This document shows positions 14,908-22,686 of a DNA stretch of 22,686 nt, one piece after another (the stretch's first letter is position 1; each line of letters starts with the position of its first letter). The notes under the pieces were generated by a model, which searched no databases, was not told the DNA's origin, and saw only the letters and a list, made by a program, of their open reading frames with translations. The DNA is from an uncultured Collinsella sp. (GTDB lineage Bacteria > Actinomycetota > Coriobacteriia > Coriobacteriales > Coriobacteriaceae): the NCBI GenBank assembly GCA_900555515.1, contig USLO01000009.1, positions 1 through 22,686 on the forward strand, read 5' to 3'. The translations under genes and the position numbers were made by a program.

Positions 14908-14935
14908 ACCAAAATAAACCTGTCCCTTTTTGGCA
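14908..14935. repeat. Solitary terminal repeat of the palindromic element
   Basis: These 28 bases are identical to the left end of the complete element (12891-12918), but the body does not follow: after TTTTTGGCA the sequence turns into the rpoC downstream region. It marks the outer border of the duplication and suggests loss of an element copy or recombination at the repeat. Confidence 0.85.
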
Positions 14936-14946
14936 GGTTTTCTTCA

Positions 14947-14986
14947 ACAAAAAAGGCCCGCCCCCCTGTTGGGAAGCGGGTCTTTG
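14947..14986 (-). terminator. Terminator of the rpoB-rpoC operon
   Basis: On the minus strand AAAGACCCGCTTCCC pairs with GGGGGGCGGGCCTTT across an AACAG loop, followed by TTTTTTGTTG. It is a strong intrinsic terminator about 25 bases after the rpoC stop, and it separates rpoBC from the sigma/anti-sigma island. Confidence 0.9.
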
Positions 14987-15011
14987 GAAGGGCGGTTAAC
15001 GTACTTGGAAG

Positions 15012-19490
<4,479 letters not shown>

Positions 19491-19496
19491 AGTCAA

Positions 19497-22686
<3,190 letters not shown>

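Larger units (their letters stand above)
10742..14935. repeat. Tandem duplication of an ECF sigma/anti-sigma module
   Basis: Two units follow each other in the same orientation: about 10742-12918 and 12917-14935. Each contains, from right to left, a 28-bp terminal repeat, an ECF-type promoter, a sigma gene, a 50-base-overlapping anti-sigma gene, a terminator, a shared flank of about 70 bp and (for both) a palindromic element. The units differ in length by about 160 bp, explained by a 158-bp segment at 11039-11196 present only in unit 1. Non-coding parts (about 94% identical) are as similar as the coding parts, which points to a recent duplication or to ongoing gene conversion. Confidence 0.85.

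Overview
The window reads as chromosomal DNA of a GC-rich actinobacterium, most likely of class Coriobacteriia (Collinsella-like). The evidence is inference from sequence only: RpoC carries the long acidic helical insert (about residues 136-225) typical of actinobacterial beta' subunits, while fatty-acid synthesis is of the FabK type and has a gene order I know from streptococci. Apart from birA, every gene lies on the minus strand.

Region 1 (1-6165) is a type II fatty-acid synthesis operon, transcribed right to left: fabH, acpP, fabK, fabD, fabG, fabF, accB, fabZ (cut by the window edge). It starts from a control region holding two copies of a 17-bp near-palindrome. Divergently, birA (6259-7035, +) encodes the biotin ligase that should modify the operon's own AccB. 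A bidirectional terminator (7096-7132) separates birA from the convergent translation genes.

Region 2 (7152-10687) is a str-type operon: promoter, rpsL, rpsG, fusA, then rpsJ. No tuf gene follows fusA, and rpsJ is detached from the S10 operon.

Region 3 (about 10742-14935) is an accessory island between rpoC and rpsL. It holds a tandem duplication of an ECF sigma / membrane anti-sigma pair. Each pair has a near-identical ECF-type promoter and its own terminator. Between and beside the copies lies a palindromic, inverted-repeat-bounded element of about 250 bp: one complete copy, one truncated copy and one solitary end. The two anti-sigma proteins are about 90% identical, with differences concentrated in the outer domain.

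Region 4 (14947-22686) is rpoB-rpoC, ending in a strong terminator. Both subunits are unusual. Beta' has a C-terminal extension containing a domain that aligns without gaps to the DNA-binding C-terminal domain of RNA polymerase alpha. Beta has a replaced and enlarged loop (16 residues instead of 8) just after the rifampicin-region motif LSALGPGGL. Ribosomal protein S12 has arginine at position 88. These three features of core machinery, together with the duplicated sigma/anti-sigma island, are the most interesting content of the window.
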